From Proteobacteria bacterium UBA964 (lineage in GTDB: Bacteria > Pseudomonadota > Gammaproteobacteria > Steroidobacterales > Steroidobacteraceae): DNA of 5,191 nucleotides. Below the pieces are notes generated by a model. That model did no database searches, was not told the origin of the DNA, and saw only the letters and a list, made by a program, of their open reading frames with translations. This document shows, piece by piece, positions 1 to 5,191 of the stretch. The stretch's first letter is position 1. Every line of letters starts with the position of its first letter. The stretch spans positions 3,790 to 8,980 of the forward strand of contig DBCG01000079.1 in the NCBI GenBank assembly GCA_002292945.1, written 5' to 3'. The translations under genes were made by a program, and so were the position numbers.

Positions 1-1578
<1,578 letters not shown>

Positions 1579-1617
1579 CGAACACCTCTATCGTCTGAAC
1601 GACACGGGGACAACGAA

Positions 1618-1645
1618 GCAGCCGGGGCCTGTCGACCCCGGCTGC
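1618..1645 (-). terminator. Terminator-like hairpin (attenuator candidate) between rplL and rpoB
   Basis: On the transcribed strand GCAGCCGGGGTC (1645-1634) pairs with GGCCCCGGCTGC (1629-1618). This gives a 12-bp GC-rich stem with one T-G wobble and a GACA tetraloop. It is followed by TTCGTTGT, which has four T in the first six bases. This looks like a weak intrinsic terminator. In E. coli the same spacer holds an attenuator that lets only part of the rplL transcripts continue into rpoB, so a similar role is inferred. The imperfect T tract suggests partial termination, which suits an internal operon site. It could instead be an RNase processing site. Confidence 0.6.
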
Positions 1646-1672
1646 ATCGCAGCCCATGCTATGTACGCAATG

Positions 1673-1692
1673 CCCACCGATGTGACGGTGGG
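1673..1692 (-). other. Small hairpin directly after the rplL stop codon
   Basis: CCCACCG (1692-1686) and CGGTGGG (1679-1673) form a perfect 7-bp stem with the loop TCACAT, starting one base after the rplL TAA. No T tract follows, so it is not a terminator by itself. A role in protecting the 3' end of the abundant rplJ-rplL message, or as a processing site, is inference. Confidence 0.4.
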
Positions 1693-1693
1693 A

Positions 1694-2077
1694 TTACTTG
1701 ATCTCGACCTTCGCGCCGGCTTCTTCCAGCTTCTTTTTCATGGCCTCGGAATCGGCCTTGTTCACGCCGTCCTTGACCGTGCCGGGCACAGCTTCGACCA
1801 GGTCCTTCGCTTCCTTCAGGCCGAGACCTGTCAGTTCGCGCACGACCTTGATGACGCCGACCTTCTTGTCCGCCGGGTATTCCTTGAGGATGACGGTGAA
1901 CTCCGTCTGCTCCTCAGCCGGGGCAGCGGCGGCAGCCGGACCCGCAGCAGCGGCGACGGCCACCGGAGCGGCAGCAGTCACGCCGAACTTCTTCTCCATG
2001 TCGGCGATCAGTTCGACCACCTGCATGATGCTCATGTTCGAAATCGATTCGAGGATCTCGTCCTTTGAAACAGCCAT
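1694..2077 (-). CDS. rplL: 50S ribosomal protein L7/L12
   Basis: Acidic stalk protein, present as dimers on L10; its mobile C-terminal domain recruits and stimulates the translational GTPases (IF2, EF-Tu, EF-G). The 127 residues compare with 121 in E. coli. The N-terminal dimerisation and L10-binding helices cover about 1-33 (SIMQVVELIADMEKKFGV at 16-33). A flexible Ala/Pro-rich hinge follows at about 35-55, somewhat longer than in E. coli, and the C-terminal domain covers about 58-127 with the hallmark GVIKVVRELTGLGLKEAKDL (74-93) that forms the factor-binding face. The ATG at 2077 has GGAG eight bases upstream. It follows rplJ by 35 nt, so the two are co-translated from one message. Several L12 copies per ribosome are needed, which fits the terminator-like hairpin after it that would separate its dose from rpoB. 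Confidence 0.98.
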   Translation of the reverse strand: MAVSKDEILESISNMSIMQVVELIADMEKKFGVTAAAPVAVAAAAGPAAAAAPAEEQTEFTVILKEYPADKKVGVIKVVRELTGLGLKEAKDLVEAVPGTVKDGVNKADSEAMKKKLEEAGAKVEIK

Positions 2078-2112
2078 TGTGTTAACTCCAAAATGTCAGG
2101 GTTGCAACAAGA

Positions 2113-2646
2113 TCAGCCGCTGGTGGCCTGCTTGGCGTCGCGGACAGCCGCGACGGTGCGGACCAGCTTGGTGTGGGGCGCGACCAACGTGCGGACGAGC
2201 TTCTCGATCGGGGCCTTGAGGGTCCCCAGCAGGATCGAGAGCGCCTGTTCGCGTGTCGGCAGCGAGGCGACTTTCTCGAGGTCGGACCCCGGCAGCACTT
2301 GGCCACCGAGCGACACGAGACGTGCGACGAGCTTGTCGTTGGTCTTCGCGAAATCCTTCACCACGCGCGCAGCCGCGCCTGGATCGTCCTTCGAGAAGGC
2401 GAGGACGAGCGGACCCTTGAGTTGGGTACCGAACGCCTCGAACGACGTGCCTACCATGGCCTTGCGTGCCAGCGTGTTTTTGACGACACGCATGTCCACG
2501 CCTTGCGCACGGGCTTTGGCACGCAGCTCGGTCATCTGCGTCACCGTGATACCACGGTATTCGGCAGCGACCACGGATTGCGCATCGGCCGCAATCTCCG
2601 CCACTTCCTTCACCAGCGCTTTCTTGTCTTCGAGGTTCAGAGGCAC
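2113..2646 (-). CDS. rplJ: 50S ribosomal protein L10 (GTG start)
   Basis: L10 anchors the L7/L12 dimers to 23S rRNA next to L11 and acts as an autogenous repressor of its own message. The start chosen is GTG at 2646, giving MPLNLEDKKALV, which aligns with the family N-terminus. The purine tract AGGAGAGGAG (2666-2657) ends ten bases upstream. The 177-residue product has the RNA-binding globular domain at about 1-135, with YRGITVTQMTELR (30-42), MRVVKNTLARKA (52-63), KGPLVLAF (77-84) and DPGAAARVVKDFAK (88-101). The C-terminal L12-binding helix covers about 138-172. That helix contains a near-repeat, KLVRTLVAPHT (149-159) followed by KLVRTVAAVRD (160-170), which explains most of the 12 extra residues compared with E. 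coli (165). Its translation is probably limited by the structured leader and the GTG codon. Confidence 0.97.
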   Translation of the reverse strand: MPLNLEDKKALVKEVAEIAADAQSVVAAEYRGITVTQMTELRAKARAQGVDMRVVKNTLARKAMVGTSFEAFGTQLKGPLVLAFSKDDPGAAARVVKDFAKTNDKLVARLVSLGGQVLPGSDLEKVASLPTREQALSILLGTLKAPIEKLVRTLVAPHTKLVRTVAAVRDAKQATSG

Positions 2647-2656
2647 TTGATTTATT

Positions 2657-2735
2657 CTCCTCTCCTGAAGATCACACACCGGCAGACGGCTTGCGCCATC
2701 CGCCGGACCTTTCGACGGTGACCTTCATCCGAGGA
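2657..2735 (-). promoter_or_regulatory. rplJ leader: long helix masking the ribosome binding site
   Basis: Transcribed-strand TGAAGGTCAC (2727-2718) is complementary to GTGATCTTCA (2675-2666) over 10 pairs with one G-T wobble. Directly outside it TCCTC (2735-2731) pairs with GAGGA (2662-2658), separated by a symmetric GGA/GGA internal loop (2730-2728 and 2665-2663). Nearly the entire AGGAGAGGAG Shine-Dalgarno tract would be buried. The helix encloses an 11-nt strand, the 12-bp hairpin at 2679-2706 and three unpaired bases. In E. coli the rplJ leader is known to mediate repression by L10-L12 through RNA structure, so this is the likely equivalent. The pairing is seen directly; the regulatory role is inferred. 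Confidence 0.65.
2679..2706 (-). promoter_or_regulatory. 12-bp GNRA-capped hairpin in the rplJ leader
   Basis: CCGGCGGATGGC (2706-2695) pairs with GCCGTCTGCCGG (2690-2679). This is 12 continuous pairs, including two G-T wobbles, closed by a GCAA tetraloop of the GNRA type. It lies entirely within the proposed ribosome-binding-site-masking helix. No T tract follows, so it is not a terminator. A GNRA loop could dock a tertiary receptor or stiffen the leader; this is inference. Confidence 0.65.
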
Positions 2736-2744
2736 CGATCCTCG
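2730..2744 (-). promoter_or_regulatory. Competing hairpin that captures the anti-Shine-Dalgarno strand
   Basis: CGAGGA (2744-2739) pairs with TCCTCG (2735-2730) over six bases with a TCG loop. The downstream arm contains the TCCTC that would otherwise mask the rplJ Shine-Dalgarno tract, and the upstream arm copies the GAGGA of that tract. Forming this hairpin would free the distal part of the ribosome binding site. A two-state switch is inferred. The 3-nt loop makes it tight but possible. Confidence 0.45.
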
Positions 2745-2765
2745 TCTGAGCGGCGCACCACCTGC

Positions 2766-2820
2766 GCAGGCGATCATTAAGGGCTGGCGGAACGCATCAG
2801 CCGTTCCCCTTCCCGCCTGC
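2766..2820 (-). promoter_or_regulatory. Irregular, kink-turn-like stem, candidate L10-L12 binding site
   Basis: Three nested stems are visible on the transcribed strand: GCAGGCG (2820-2814) with CGCCTGC (2772-2766), AAGGG (2811-2807) with CCCTT (2783-2779), and GAACG (2806-2802) with CGTTC (2794-2790). The apical loop is GCTGATG. The lower internal loop has GG on one side and AATGAT on the other, where GA and TGA could form the sheared G-A pairs of a kink-turn. The L10-L12 complex is known to recognise a kink-turn in its mRNA leader in E. coli. Assigning that role here rests on position and shape only. Confidence 0.45.
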
Positions 2821-2835
2821 GGTCTTCGATGGAAC

Positions 2836-2855
2836 CCGACGGCTCAAGCCGCCGG
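2836..2855 (-). other. 8-bp hairpin shortly after rplA
   Basis: CCGGCGGC (2855-2848) pairs with GCCGTCGG (2843-2836) with one wobble and a TTGA loop. It lies 20 bases after the rplA stop codon and is not followed by T residues. A T6 run lies upstream of it rather than downstream, so it is not an intrinsic terminator as read here. It may mark the 5' boundary of the rplJ leader domain, or protect the rplK-rplA message end. Confidence 0.35.
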
Positions 2856-2875
2856 ACCCGCATCAACTCAAAAAA

Positions 2876-3568
2876 TTACCCTAGCGACGAATTCTCGACC
2901 TGCACACCCGGCCCCATCGTCGAGGAGAGCGTCACCCGCTTGAGGTAGACGCCCTTCGAGCTGGCGGGCTTGGCTTTCTGCAGGTCGGCGAGCAACGCCA
3001 TCAGGTTGTCCTTCAGCTGGGCGGGCTCGAAGCTCGCCTTGCCGATGCTGCAATGGACGATGCCGGCCTTGTCGACCCGGTAGCGGACCTGGCCGCTCTT
3101 GGCGTTCTTCACGGCACCGGCGACATCCGGGCTGACCGTGCCGACCTTCGGGTTCGGCATCAATCCGCGCGGACCGAGGATCTGACCGAGCTGACCCACG
3201 ACGCGCATGGCGTCGGGGCTCGCGATCACGACATCGAAGTCGAGCTCGCCGGCCTTCACCTTCTCGGCGAGGTCTTCGAGACCGACGATATCGGCACCAG
3301 CGGCCCTCGCCGCGTCCTGGTTGCGGCCCGAGGTGAACACCGCGACCCGCACCGACTTGCCGATGCCGTGGGGCATCACGGTTGAGCCACGCACCTGCTG
3401 GTCGGACTTCGAGGCGTCGATGCCGAGGTTCACGGCGGCATCCACGGATTCGTTGAACTTCGCGCTGGCGAACTGCTTGACGAGACGCAACGCGTCATCG
3501 ATCGGATGGGTCTTGCCGGGGGGCAACGCGTCCTTCCAGGGCTTGATCCGTTTGGCTACGGCAGGCAT
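2876..3568 (-). CDS. rplA: 50S ribosomal protein L1
   Basis: L1 binds 23S rRNA at the mobile stalk beside the E site and helps release deacylated tRNA. It is also the repressor of the rplK-rplA message. The product is 230 residues (E. coli 234). Family signatures are AKFNESVDAAVNLGIDASKS (36-55), VRGSTVMPHGIGKSVRVAVF (59-78), FDVVIASPDAMRVVGQLG (111-128), LGPRGLMPNPKVGTV (131-145) and NAKSGQVRYRVDKAGIVH (155-172). Domain I is split between the two ends of the chain and domain II is inserted at about 70-160. The ATG at 3568 is chosen over the in-frame ATG at 3586 because GGAGGG lies eight bases before it, within the rplK 3' end, and the family N-terminus fits. The rplK stop is one base upstream, so translation of the two is probably coupled. 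Confidence 0.98.
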   Translation of the reverse strand: MPAVAKRIKPWKDALPPGKTHPIDDALRLVKQFASAKFNESVDAAVNLGIDASKSDQQVRGSTVMPHGIGKSVRVAVFTSGRNQDAARAAGADIVGLEDLAEKVKAGELDFDVVIASPDAMRVVGQLGQILGPRGLMPNPKVGTVSPDVAGAVKNAKSGQVRYRVDKAGIVHCSIGKASFEPAQLKDNLMALLADLQKAKPASSKGVYLKRVTLSSTMGPGVQVENSSLG

Positions 3569-3569
3569 G

Positions 3570-4001
3570 TCAGAGTCCCTCCACATCTACGCCCATCGAT
3601 CGGGCGGTACCGGCGATGGTACGCACGGCCGCATCGAGGTCGGCCGCGGTCAGGTCCGGCGTCTTGGTCTTCGCGATCTCTTCGAGCTGCGCCCGGTTGA
3701 TCTTTCCGACCTTGGACGTGTTCGGCGTACCGCTGCCCTTCTCGATGCCGATGGCCTTGCGGATCAGCACCGCGGCGGGCGGCGTCTTCATGATGAAGGT
3801 GAAGCTGCGATCCGCGTACACGGTGATCACCACCGGGATCGGCAAGCCCTTCTCGAGCTTCTGCGTGGCAGCGTTGAACTGCTTGCAGAACTCCATGATG
3901 TTGACGCCCTGCTGGCCGAGTGCCGGCCCGATGGGCGGTGACGGGTTGGCCGAGCCCGCAGGGACCTGCAGCTTGACGTACCCCTGTACTTTCTTTGCCA
4001 T
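3570..4001 (-). CDS. rplK: 50S ribosomal protein L11
   Basis: L11 binds the GTPase-associated centre of 23S rRNA (helices 43-44) at the stalk base. It is needed for factor-dependent GTP hydrolysis and for RelA activation. The product is 143 residues (E. coli 142). The N-terminal domain (about 1-70) has AKKVQGYVKLQVPAG (2-16) and NPSPPIGPALGQQGVNIMEF (19-38), including the prolines at the thiostrepton site. The C-terminal rRNA-binding domain (about 75-141) has KVGKINRAQLEEIAKTK (97-113) and GTARSMGV (131-138). The lysines that PrmA methylates in E. coli (K3 and K39 of the mature protein) are conserved. ATG 4001 is chosen over the in-frame TTG at 4022 because AGGAG (4014-4010) lies between them, eight bases before the ATG. 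Confidence 0.98.
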   Translation of the reverse strand: MAKKVQGYVKLQVPAGSANPSPPIGPALGQQGVNIMEFCKQFNAATQKLEKGLPIPVVITVYADRSFTFIMKTPPAAVLIRKAIGIEKGSGTPNTSKVGKINRAQLEEIAKTKTPDLTAADLDAAVRTIAGTARSMGVDVEGL

Positions 4002-4013
4002 CGTCTTCTCTCC

Positions 4014-4049
4014 TGGGTCCAAGCGCCCGGTTTTCGTCCGAGCTCCCCA
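4014..4049 (-). promoter_or_regulatory. Candidate L1 operator in the rplK leader
   Basis: TGGG (4049-4046) pairs with CCCA (4017-4014), then after an asymmetric loop (GA on one side, GCTTGGA on the other) GCTCGG (4043-4038) pairs with CCGGGC (4030-4025) around the loop ACGAAAA. Two short helices joined by an asymmetric loop, with GGGAGC-like bases on the 5' strand, is the general layout of L1 sites in 23S rRNA and in L1-regulated mRNAs. The last base of the outer stem is the first base of the rplK AGGAG, so a bound protein would cover the ribosome binding site. The 3' side of the loop does not match the rRNA consensus well, and AAGCGC (4056-4051) can pair instead with GCGCTT (4026-4021). The call is tentative. 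Confidence 0.4.
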
Positions 4050-4067
4050 TGCGCTTCCTTGCCACCA

Positions 4068-4091
4068 CGCCGCACGATCCTTCGTGCGGCG
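4068..4091 (-). other. Perfect 10-bp hairpin in the nusG-rplK spacer
   Basis: CGCCGCACGA (4091-4082) and TCGTGCGGCG (4077-4068) pair without mismatch around an AGGA tetraloop. A smaller stem, CGGCG/CGCCG with an ACGA loop, lies just upstream at 4119-4106. Neither is followed by a T tract, so intrinsic termination is unlikely. They may form the upstream part of the rplK leader or a processing site separating nusG from the ribosomal message. Confidence 0.5.
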
Positions 4092-4131
4092 AAACGATCA
4101 TCTCCCGGCGTCGTCGCCGCGGCCTCTTCGG

Positions 4132-4665
4132 TCAGGCCTTCTCGACCTGCGAGAAATCGAGCTCGACGGGCGTCGAGCGCCCGAGGATCTGCACCGCCAC
4201 CTGCAGGCGGTTCTTCTCGTAGTTCACGCTCTCCACGACGCCGCTGAAATCATTGAACGGGCCTTCGGTGACCCGGACCACTTCGCCCGGCTCGAAGATG
4301 ACCTTCGGCCGCGGCTTCTCTACACCTTCCTCGACCCGACGGAGGATCTGGTTCGCCTCACGGTCGGTGATCGCGGCCGGCTTTTCCTTGGTCCCACCGA
4401 TGAAACCCAGAACCTTGGGGACCTCATGCACCAGGTGCCAAGTGTCCTCGTCCATCTCCATCTGCACGAGCACGTAGCCCGGATAGAACTTGCGCTCGCT
4501 CTTGCGCTTCTGGCCGTCGCGCATCTCGACGACTTCTTCGGTGGGCACCAGGATCTCGCCGAACTTGGCCTCGCAACCGGCGCGCTTCACACGCTCCTTG
4601 AGACCTTCTGCGACCCGATGCTCGAAATTCGAGTAGGCGTGCACGACATACCAACGCATCGCCAT
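4132..4665 (-). CDS. nusG: Transcription termination/antitermination factor NusG
   Basis: NusG rides on RNA polymerase, suppresses pausing, assists Rho, and couples transcription to translation through S10. Its 177 residues compare with 181 in E. coli. The N-terminal NGN domain (about 3-112) has RWYVVHAYSNFEHRVAEGL (4-22), FGEILVPTEEVVEMRDGQKR (35-54), FYPGYVLVQMEM (60-71) and VLGFIGGT (85-92). A linker with KPRPK (117-121) leads to the KOW domain (about 124-175) with FEPGEVVRVTEGPFNDFSG (124-142) and GRSTPVELDFSQVEKA (162-177). At 161 there is Leu where E. coli has Phe165, a residue implicated in the S10 contact. The ATG at 4665 follows the secE stop by three bases, and GAGGGGGG inside the secE end lies seven bases upstream of it. 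The later in-frame ATG (codon 3) has a poorer spacing. Confidence 0.98.
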   Translation of the reverse strand: MAMRWYVVHAYSNFEHRVAEGLKERVKRAGCEAKFGEILVPTEEVVEMRDGQKRKSERKFYPGYVLVQMEMDEDTWHLVHEVPKVLGFIGGTKEKPAAITDREANQILRRVEEGVEKPRPKVIFEPGEVVRVTEGPFNDFSGVVESVNYEKNRLQVAVQILGRSTPVELDFSQVEKA

Positions 4666-4668
4666 GGC

Positions 4669-5067
4669 TCAGCCCCCCTCGCCGCCGGCGCCGCCGCCGA
4701 GGATGGCGCGGGTAGCCCACGCCAGAAACGAATCCACTCCCCAGAAGAAGAGCGACATGATCAGCACGAACACGAAGACCACCAGCGTCATCGAACCGGT
4801 CTCCTCGCGGGTCGGCCAGAAGACTTTGTAGAGTTCGATGCGCGCTTCGAGGAAGAACTTCCAGAGGTCGCGCCCGTACCCGGAAGCGGCGAACACCAAG
4901 GCACCGACGACCAGTGAACCAGCGAACGTCGACCAGCGCACCGCACCGGACTGCGTGCCCTTGAACACGTAGAACGCCGCCACGCCCGCGGCCACGATGA
5001 GGATCGCGGCCCAGAGCTTGGCTTTGTCGGCACCGGTGATGCCCTGCTGATTGACGACTTCGTTCAT
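4669..5067 (-). CDS. secE: Preprotein translocase subunit SecE
   Basis: SecE is the essential inner-membrane clamp around SecY in the SecYEG channel. The product is 132 residues with the three-helix arrangement of enterobacterial-type SecE (E. coli 127). Membrane segments are at about 18-35 (LWAAILIVAAGVAAFYVF), 47-62 (FAGSLVVGALVFAASG) and 94-117. Before the third helix is the conserved amphipathic segment EARIELYKVFWPTREET (74-90), the most diagnostic part of the family. The C-terminus is a Gly-rich tail (124-132, GGGAGGEGG) whose DNA doubles as the Shine-Dalgarno sequence of nusG. The ATG at 5067 has AGGA six bases upstream and lies 13 bases after the tRNA-Trp 3' end, so co-transcription with the tRNA is likely and the message 5' end would be made by tRNA processing. 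Confidence 0.97.
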   Translation of the reverse strand: MNEVVNQQGITGADKAKLWAAILIVAAGVAAFYVFKGTQSGAVRWSTFAGSLVVGALVFAASGYGRDLWKFFLEARIELYKVFWPTREETGSMTLVVFVFVLIMSLFFWGVDSFLAWATRAILGGGAGGEGG

Positions 5068-5080
5068 TCTCGATCCTGAG

Positions 5081-5156
5081 TGGCAGGCCAGGAGGGAATC
5101 GAACCCCCAACCTGCGGTTTTGGAGACCGCCGCTCTGCCAATTGAGCTACTGGCCT
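5081..5156 (-). tRNA. trpT: tRNA-Trp (anticodon CCA)
   Basis: This is a 76-nt cloverleaf with the CCA tail encoded. The acceptor stem AGGCCAG (5156-5150) pairs perfectly with CTGGCCT (5091-5085), followed by discriminator G (5084) and CCA (5083-5081). The D arm is GCTC-AATTGGCA-GAGC. The anticodon stem GCGGT/ACCGC holds the loop CTCCAAA, with CCA at 5123-5121. The T arm has the loop TTCGATT on a five-pair stem with one G-T pair. It lies between tuf and secE, a gamma/betaproteobacterial arrangement, and is probably cut from the tuf-secE transcript by RNase P and 3' nucleases. Confidence 0.97.
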
Positions 5157-5170
5157 GTTGAATCCCTGCC

Positions 5171-5191
5171 TTACTTCAGGATCTTCGCGAC
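5171..5191 (-). CDS. tuf: Elongation factor Tu, last six codons (5' part outside window)
   Basis: The minus strand at the window edge reads VAKILK followed by TAA, matching the usual EF-Tu ending (GVVAK plus three residues). EF-Tu delivers aminoacyl-tRNA to the ribosome. The call rests on this short tail and on position: tuf upstream of tRNA-Trp and secE is the standard order. The tRNA begins 14 bases after the stop. Confidence 0.75.
   Translation of the reverse strand, partial: VAKILK

Noticed and set aside
2647..2679. An upstream in-frame GTG (2679) as the start of rplJ
   Set aside because: It falls at the edge of the leader hairpin without a ribosome binding site. It adds 11 residues not typical of L10 and would translate through the AGGAGAGGAG tract.
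2836..2875. TTGAGT or TTGATG as the -35 of an rplJ promoter
   Set aside because: No -10-like hexamer occurs at 16-18 bases; the sequence there is GC-rich hairpin arm.
2871..2876. A T6 run just after the rplA stop as an intrinsic terminator
   Set aside because: No stable hairpin precedes it; the nearby hairpin (2836-2855) lies downstream of the T run.
3569..3586. An upstream in-frame ATG (3586) as the start of rplA
   Set aside because: The GGAGGG ribosome binding site lies downstream of it, and the extra residues overlap the end of rplK.
4002..4022. An upstream in-frame TTG (4022) as the start of rplK
   Set aside because: The AGGAG lies downstream of it, and MAKKVQ at 4001 is the conserved L11 N-terminus.
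3616..4917. A 433-codon open frame on the plus strand
   Set aside because: It runs antisense across rplK, the spacer, nusG and part of secE, all clearly identified on the minus strand. Its composition is what antisense reading of these genes produces.

Overview
The window lies in one of the most conserved loci of bacterial genomes, the transcription/translation cluster tuf - tRNA-Trp - secE - nusG - rplK - rplA - rplJ - rplL - rpoB. All genes read on the minus strand, so the biological order runs from right to left. The DNA is GC-rich. The beta subunit is of proteobacterial type and carries the lineage insertion in its lobe, SecE has three membrane segments, and tRNA-Trp sits between tuf and secE. 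Together these point to a GC-rich gammaproteobacterium, with a betaproteobacterium less likely. I cannot name a genus.

Layout from the right edge: the last six codons of tuf (EF-Tu); tRNA-Trp(CCA) 14 nt after it; secE 13 nt after the tRNA; nusG 3 nt after secE; a 130-nt leader with hairpins, one of which resembles the L1 autoregulatory site; rplK (L11) and rplA (L1), separated by 1 nt; a 229-nt structured leader; rplJ (L10), which starts with GTG; rplL (L7/L12) 35 nt later; a 115-nt spacer with a strong terminator-like hairpin; then rpoB, truncated by the window edge inside rifampicin-resistance cluster I. No gene is broken, and I see no mobile element, CRISPR array or foreign insertion.

The genes link protein export (SecE), transcription elongation (NusG, RpoB) and the ribosomal stalk (L11, L1, L10, L7/L12) in one supply chain. 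Proportions are probably set after transcription. L1 would repress rplK-rplA translation at the rplK leader. The L10-L12 complex would repress rplJ-rplL at the rplJ leader. An attenuator between rplL and rpoB would lower polymerase output relative to L12.

The coding content is ordinary. The most interesting signals are in the RNA leaders. In the rplJ leader the whole Shine-Dalgarno region can be locked into a long helix (10 bp, a symmetric GGA/GGA loop, then 5 bp) that encloses a 12-bp GCAA-capped hairpin. A short upstream hairpin competes for the same strand, and a kink-turn-like stem further upstream is a candidate L10 site. All of this was read by eye from complementarity and no folding program was run. 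I recognised no convincing sigma-70 promoter in any gap, so the cluster is probably driven mainly from upstream of the window.
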